In this document: piece by piece, positions 13,416 to 17,824 of the stretch
How the letters are laid out: each line of letters opens with the position of its first letter
Numbering within the stretch: position 1 is the stretch's first letter
Origin: Bacillota bacterium
Lineage (GTDB): Bacteria; Bacillota; Negativicutes; Sporomusales; Sporomusaceae
NCBI GenBank assembly: GCA_023443285.1
Contig: JAEZVB010000126.1
Coordinates: 1 to 17,824 of the forward strand
DNA: 17,824 nt
Direction of reading: 5' to 3'
Notes under the pieces: model-generated
What the model saw: the letters and a program-made list of their open reading frames with translations, nothing else
The model's database searches: none
What the model was told of the DNA's origin: nothing
Made by a program: the position numbers and the translations under genes

Positions 13416-13760
13416 AAAACTCTATAGATACAGAGCCGAGCGGTGTCAGGCATCAATTATAACTGAACTGCCGGAACAGCGTTACCAATTAGCCGAACAA
13501 ATAAAGAGAAAGTCAGGAGCCTTCTGCACTTTTCTAAATAGTCAAAAAATATATAATCACAATTCTTTGCCATGCGTCTGCATGGCTTTTTTCATTTTCT
13601 TTAATTCGACAATTTCAGCAAAAAAACTGCCTTTTTCCATATCTGGAATTATAAGCTGCAAAATTTAACTATAATTAATATAACTACTGGATTGTAATTT
13701 AATAGAAAATTATATAGCTTCTCGCTTCTCATTGTTCACTATACTAAGGAGGTCTTCCTT
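13416..13760. other. AT-rich spacer before the exoprotein gene
   Basis: 345 bp without a recognised gene. Bases 13441-13533 read as a coding-like run in one + frame (RCQASIITELPEQRYQLAEQ and onwards) without a start codon or ribosome site, perhaps a decayed gene end. A terminator follows at 13569-13592, then about 170 bp of AT-rich DNA with -10-like boxes (TATAAT at 13670-13675, TATATA at 13711-13716) that probably contains the exoprotein promoter. No convincing -35 pairing was found. AAGGAGGT (13746-13753) is the exoprotein's ribosome site. Confidence 0.5.
13569..13592 (+). terminator. Intrinsic terminator
   Basis: GCCATGC (13569-13575) pairs perfectly with GCATGGC (13580-13586) over the loop GTCT and is followed by six T. 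It probably ends transcription of the regulator and cysteine-rich protein genes and insulates the exoprotein gene. Confidence 0.85.
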
Positions 13761-16700
13761 ATGCAAAGAAAATGGCGCCGCGCCTGGTTGCGCGGCAAAC
13801 CGCACTATATGCGGTACAAACCAGTGCGTAAAGCGCACACAGGCAGTATAAAAGCCAAAGTCTATGACCTGACCATCAAAGCTGCCAAAAAACTTGCTCC
13901 GGCGGCAGCGGCCGCCGGGATTTTCCTCAGCAGCCTGACAGGTGTGCAAGCCAATCCCACAGGCGGCAGCATTACGGCAGGGACAGGCAGTATCACCGGG
14001 CAGGGGACAAATCATGTCACAATTAACCAAACCAGCGATAAGCTGGCGGTTAATTGGAACAGCTTTAGTATTGGCAGCGGCGAAAAGGTGCAGTTTATCC
14101 AGCCGGGTGCTTCCTCCATCGCCCTTAACCGGGTGCTGGGCAATAACGCCTCGGCGATTTACGGACAGCTTAGCGCCAATGGCAAGGTCTTTCTCCTTAA
14201 CCCCAACGGCGTACTCTTTGCCCAGGGTGCTCAGGTCAATGTCGGCGGCCTGGTGGCCTCGACCTTGAAGCTCAGCGACCAAGACTTTATGAATGGCAAA
14301 TACAGCTTTAGCGGCGACAGCCAGCAAGGGGTACTCAACCAGGGGAGTATTACGGTAGCAAATGGCGGCTATGCGGCGCTGCTGGGCGCCAATGCCGCCA
14401 ATGAAGGTGTTATCCTGGCTAAAGAAGGCACAGTCGCTATGGGCGCAGGCAGCAAGATATTGTTAGACTTTACTGGCGACGGGCTGTTGACTTTGTCTGT
14501 TGATGAAAGCAAGGTCAAGGCCGAGGTCAAAAACAGCGGCCTGATCAAAGCCGACGGCGGATTGGTCGTCATGAACGCCAAAGCCGCAGATGCCCTGACA
14601 GGCTCAGTTGTCAACAATACAGGCACAATAGAAGCTAAAAGCATTATAAGTAAAAACGGCGCTATTATCTTAACCGGCGATACCGTGACCAATGCAGGCA
14701 CCCTTGACGCCAGCGGCAAACATGCCGACGAAACCGGCGGCACGGTCAAGGTGTTAGGTGATACTGTACGGTTAGCCGCCGGTGCGGCGATTGACGTCTC
14801 CGGCGATTCCGGCGGTGGCACAGCCCTCATCGGCGGCGCATACCAGGGCGGCGCCAGCGAATATGCGGCCACCAAGATGGTGATCGAACAAGGGACAAGC
14901 ATTAATGCCGATGCGCTGACAACAGGTAACGGCGGACAGGTCGTCGTTTGGGCCAACGACACCACAAGCTTTGCCGGCAGCATTTCGGCTAAAGGCGGCA
15001 AAAATAGCGGCGACGGCGGCAGTGTCGAGACGTCAGGCAAGAAAACCCTGACAGTGGCCGATACCGCCAGTGTCAACACCACAGCGGCACAGGGTAAAAC
15101 CGGCAATTGGCTGTTAGACCCGCTGGACTTCACTGTCGGCACGGGTACGACGGGAGATAATTACTGGAACAACGGTGATCTGCAAACGGCGCTTAGTTCC
15201 ACGAACGTTACCATCACCACGACACAGAATGAGAATACAGCCGGAAGTAATACGTATAATACAACCAGCCGCACTGGCAACGGTGACATCAATATCCTCG
15301 CACCGGTGAGCTGGAATGCCAACAAACTGACCCTGTCGTCATACCGCAATATTAATATCAAAAATACCCTTTCTGCTACCGGCACAGCGGCGCTGGAGAT
15401 GACCAGCGGCACCGGCGGCAGCGGAACCATCGACTACGGCTTGACCGCCTCCGGCTTCACCGGAAAAGTGAACTTTAACCGTTCTGGCAGTGGCTTTTTG
15501 ACCATCAACAACACCCCCTACACCGTCATTGCTAGCCTGGGCGTTGCGAACAGCAAAACAGGCACTGATCTTCAAGGTATGGAAGGCAACCTGAACGGCA
15601 ATTATTTCCTCGGCGCAGACATCGATGCCAGCACGACGTCGGCATGGAATCCTTGGAGTAGCGGCAGCGGCTATTTCGGCTTTGATCCGATTGGCGATTA
15701 TAACATAGATTTCGCCGGCCGCTTCGATGGCGGCGGGCATACGATCAGAGGATTGACCATTAACAGGAATGGTTACAGCGGCCTGTTCGCCAGTACCGGC
15801 GCTTCGGCGGACATTCGCAACGTGGGGCTGGTCGACGGCAGCGTCACTGGTAGCAGTAATAGCTCCAATGTCGGCGGCCTCGTCGGCTTTAACTCTGGCA
15901 GCATCACGAACAGCTACAACAGCGGCAGCGTCAATGGTACCTCCTTCGTCGGCGGCCTCGTCGGCTACCAGGAGTCCGGTAGCATCACGAACAGCTACAA
16001 CAGTGGCATTGTCAATGGTAGCTCCTCCGTCGGCGGCCTCGCCGGCATTTCCTATATAAGCAGCATCACGAACAGCTACAACAACGGTATCATCAGTGGT
16101 ATCTCCGGCGTGGGCGGCCTTGCCGGCTCAGCCTCTGGCAGCATCACGAACAGCTACAACAGCGGCAACGTCAGTGGTAGCTCCTCCATCGGCGGCCTCG
16201 CTGGCTCAGCCTCTGGCAGCATCACGAATAGCTACAACATCGGCAGCGTTAGTGGTAGTGTCGACGGCGACGTCAGTGGCAGCTCCAATGTCGGCGGCCT
16301 CGCCGGCTCTACCTCCATCGGCAGCATCATCGAGAACAGCTACAACAGCGGCAGCGTCACAGGTGATGACATGGTCGGCGGCCTCGCCGGCAATGACTAC
16401 TTCGGCAAGATAACGAACAGCTACAACAGCGGCAGTGTCACTGGCTCTACCGATGTTGGCGGGATTGGTGGCTATTACACTGGCGGTATCACGAACAGCT
16501 ACAACAGCGGCAGCGTCACGGGCGTTGACAAGGTCGGCGGTCTCGTTGGCCGTAAGAGTCCATCTGGCAACATCAAGAACAGCTACAACAGCGGCAGCGT
16601 CGCGGGCTCCACCGCAGTCGGCGGCATCGTCGGCTCAGGCTCTTCCAGCATCACGGACAGCTTTTACGCCACTACCGACGCCAGTGGTGGCAGTATCAAC

Positions 16701-17824
16701 AATGGCGGCGCATACGACAGCGTCGTATGGAGCGGCAACGCTAACGGCACAGGTAAGACCCTGTCGAAGCTGCAAAGTGCCAGCTTCTGGACTTCGGTAT
16801 GGGGGGAGAACATGGACACGGTAGGCGGTGCGGACAAAATTTGGCGCATCTACGACGGCCACACTACGCCGCTGCTAAAATGCTTCCTAAAGCAAACCAC
16901 CGTTAACGCCGATAACAAAAGCAAGACTTACGACGGCGCCGTCTACAGCGGCTCTCCCACCAGTGTAACCTATGCACCCGGCACTGATTTTAGCCTGCTG
17001 TTAGGGACAGATAATCCTACCTACGGCAATGCCCGCAATGCGGGAACCTACGGATTGAGCCTTTATTCCGTCCAGCACGGGTATGACATCGTGTATGAAA
17101 CAGGCATGCTGACGATCAATAAAGCTAATCTAATCGCCAGCTTGACCGGCACTGCCACCAAGACCTATAACGGCAACAACAGCGGCCCATATCTAACACC
17201 AAGCAACTACAGTCTGTCGGGACTGGTCGAAGGGGATACTGTTAACATATCTGGGACAGCTACCTATGACAATAAGAACGTCGGGACAGGCAAGCTGGTC
17301 ACTGCCAGCGAGCTGACCCTAGGCGGCACCGATGCCGGCAACTACAACCTGACTTCTTCCACTGCAACGGGAAATATCGGCGCGATCACACCCAAGACGC
17401 TAACGACGTACTTGACCAACAGCGTGACCAAAACCTATGACGGCAGCAACAGCGCGACTCTAGCAGACAGCAACTACTACCTGTGGGGTGTGGTTAGCGG
17501 GGATACCGTCAACGTATCCGGGACGGCTACTTATAACGACAAGAACGCTGGGATGGCCAAGACGGTCACGGCCAGCGGGCTAAACCTAGGAGGCGCCGAT
17601 GCCGGTAACTACAACCTGACTTCTTCCACTGTAACGGCCAACATCGGCAAGATTATGCCCAAGACGCTGACGACGTCCTTGACCGGCACTGTCACCAAGA
17701 CCTATGACGGCAGCAGCAGCGCGACTCTGGCAGACAGCAACTACAGCCTGTTGGGGCTGGTTAGCGGGGATACCGTCAACGTATCCGGGACGGCTACTTA
17801 TAACGACAAGAACGCTGGGATGGC
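13761..17824 (+). CDS. Filamentous-haemagglutinin-like two-partner-secretion exoprotein (3' end outside window)
   Basis: This open frame of 1354 codons continues past the right edge. Residues 1-64 form a very basic, long export signal with a short hydrophobic core and a probable cleavage site VQA-NP at 64/65. A TPS/haemagglutination-activity domain follows, with FSIGSGEKVQFIQP, IYGQLSANGKVFLLNPNG (NPNG at 147-150) and ILLDFTGDGLLTLSV, then beta-helix repeats and GNWLLDPLDFTVG (448 onward). Ten GLUG repeats span about residues 704-970. Next come an MBG-like module (about 1043-1120) and at least three YDG-type repeats of 89-90 residues. By analogy it would cross the outer membrane through a TpsB porin and act as a surface adhesin; no tpsB gene lies in the window. 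A perfect AAGGAGGT precedes the ATG. Base composition is clearly GC-richer than the preceding genes. Confidence 0.92.
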   Translation, partial: MQRKWRRAWLRGKPHYMRYKPVRKAHTGSIKAKVYDLTIKAAKKLAPAAAAAGIFLSSLTGVQANPTGGSITAGTGSITGQGTNHVTINQTSDKLAVNWNSFSIGSGEKVQFIQPGASSIALNRVLGNNASAIYGQLSANGKVFLLNPNGVLFAQGAQVNVGGLVASTLKLSDQDFMNGKYSFSGDSQQGVLNQGSITVANGGYAALLGANAANEGVILAKEGTVAMGAGSKILLDFTGDGLLTLSVDESKVKAEVKNSGLIKADGGLVVMNAKAADALTGSVVNNTGTIEAKSIISKNGAIILTGDTVTNAGTLDASGKHADETGGTVKVLGDTVRLAAGAAIDVSGDSGGGTALIGGAYQGGASEYAATKMVIEQGTSINADALTTGNGGQVVVWANDTTSFAGSISAKGGKNSGDGGSVETSGKKTLTVADTASVNTTAAQGKTGNWLLDPLDFTVGTGTTGDNYWNNGDLQTALSSTNVTITTTQNENTAGSNTYNTTSRTGNGDINILAPVSWNANKLTLSSYRNINIKNTLSATGTAALEMTSGTGGSGTIDYGLTASGFTGKVNFNRSGSGFLTINNTPYTVIASLGVANSKTGTDLQGMEGNLNGNYFLGADIDASTTSAWNPWSSGSGYFGFDPIGDYNIDFAGRFDGGGHTIRGLTINRNGYSGLFASTGASADIRNVGLVDGSVTGSSNSSNVGGLVGFNSGSITNSYNSGSVNGTSFVGGLVGYQESGSITNSYNSGIVNGSSSVGGLAGISYISSITNSYNNGIISGISGVGGLAGSASGSITNSYNSGNVSGSSSIGGLAGSASGSITNSYNIGSVSGSVDGDVSGSSNVGGLAGSTSIGSIIENSYNSGSVTGDDMVGGLAGNDYFGKITNSYNSGSVTGSTDVGGIGGYYTGGITNSYNSGSVTGVDKVGGLVGRKSPSGNIKNSYNSGSVAGSTAVGGIVGSGSSSITDSFYATTDASGGSINNGGAYDSVVWSGNANGTGKTLSKLQSASFWTSVWGENMDTVGGADKIWRIYDGHTTPLLKCFLKQTTVNADNKSKTYDGAVYSGSPTSVTYAPGTDFSLLLGTDNPTYGNARNAGTYGLSLYSVQHGYDIVYETGMLTINKANLIASLTGTATKTYNGNNSGPYLTPSNYSLSGLVEGDTVNISGTATYDNKNVGTGKLVTASELTLGGTDAGNYNLTSSTATGNIGAITPKTLTTYLTNSVTKTYDGSNSATLADSNYYLWGVVSGDTVNVSGTATYNDKNAGMAKTVTASGLNLGGADAGNYNLTSSTVTANIGKIMPKTLTTSLTGTVTKTYDGSSSATLADSNYSLLGLVSGDTVNVSGTATYNDKNAGM
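15870..16674 (+). repeat. Ten tandem GLUG-motif repeats within the exoprotein
   Basis: Each unit is about 23-35 residues of the type VGGLVG or VGGLAG, a short variable insert, then SITNSYNSGSV. Ten units are counted, the last ending in DSFYAT. The DNA is conserved too (AGCATCACGAACAGCTACAA recurs), so the array is prone to slippage. The motif is known from IgA-protease-like and adhesin proteins. Confidence 0.85.
17121..17824 (+). repeat. Tandem YDG-type repeats (about 270 and 267 bp)
   Basis: Units begin near 17121, 17391 and 17658. The protein units share LTGTxTKTYDGSxSATL, the YSLxGLVxGDTVNVSGTATY region and LGGxDAGNYNLTSST. Units two and three are nearly identical at DNA level over long stretches (for example 17498-17564 versus 17761-17824). 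The array runs off the window. Confidence 0.85.

Noticed and set aside
13477..13487. Inverted ATTGGTAACG match to the rlmH tail core on the minus strand
   Set aside because: Only about 10 bases match, the flanks do not, and the orientation is opposite to the other copies. Chance is likely.
14369..15142. Long Ala/Pro/Ser/Leu-rich open frame on the minus strand
   Set aside because: It is antisense to the TPS exoprotein, has low-complexity composition and no ribosome site, and the + frame carries recognisable family motifs throughout.
15769..16824. Three consecutive Ser/Ala/Thr-rich frames on the + strand (SRTATTAA-type repeats)
   Set aside because: They are the shifted reading of the GLUG DNA repeats; the real frame continues uninterrupted through them.
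1..17824. CRISPR array or phage defence system
   Set aside because: No regularly spaced direct repeats with unique spacers outside the protein repeats, and no recognisable nuclease, recombinase or defence gene.

Overview
The window looks like chromosomal DNA of a diderm, probably spore-forming Firmicute of the Negativicutes (Sporomusa/Pelosinus-like). This is inference. It rests on the Firmicute-type yycJ-htrA-rlmH cluster behind a textbook sigma-H promoter, together with a two-partner-secretion haemagglutinin-like exoprotein that needs an outer membrane, and a membrane-bound-type [NiFe] hydrogenase. No rRNA, tRNA or CRISPR array was seen.

Region 1 (1-6422) is a compact core on the + strand. 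It holds the 3' part of a [NiFe] hydrogenase small subunit, its large subunit, a perfect 12-bp-stem terminator, a phosphomannomutase/phosphoglucomutase, and then yycJ, htrA and rlmH as a tight operon (14-nt and 4-nt gaps). The hydrogenase large subunit departs from the canonical N-terminal R-x-E-G-H motif.

Region 2 (6402-11901) is a patchwork of decayed and mobile-looking DNA attached to the very 3' end of rlmH. The last codons of rlmH (encoding GEPYHW-stop) recur as a 22/24 match at 9214-9237, more loosely (19/24) at 11669-11691, and perhaps as a degenerate copy at 10753-10776. The second and third copies lie inside two diverged ~180-bp direct repeats (9194-9373 and 11649-11832), each with a 21-22 bp hairpin whose pairing is preserved. 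This resembles tandem cassettes inserted at the rlmH 3' end, as staphylococcal SCC elements do, but no recombinase is visible. The first apparent cassette carries palindromes, an antitoxin-like remnant and a seven-blade SBBP beta-propeller gene broken by a frameshift. The second carries a DinB-like protein, a LUD-domain protein and a small multi-pass membrane protein. REP-like GGGACGGTT sequences sit at gene ends.

Region 3 (11843-13760) is AT-rich and looks acquired. It holds an AraC/GyrI-type regulator with a good promoter, an 18-codon leader-like ORF, and a cysteine-rich protein with three C-x-C pairs. A terminator and an AT-rich spacer follow.

Region 4 (13761-17824, open at the right edge) is one long GC-richer reading frame. 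It encodes a very basic 64-residue signal region, a haemagglutinin/TPS secretion domain, ten GLUG repeats, an MBG-like module and at least three YDG-type repeats of about 89-90 residues.
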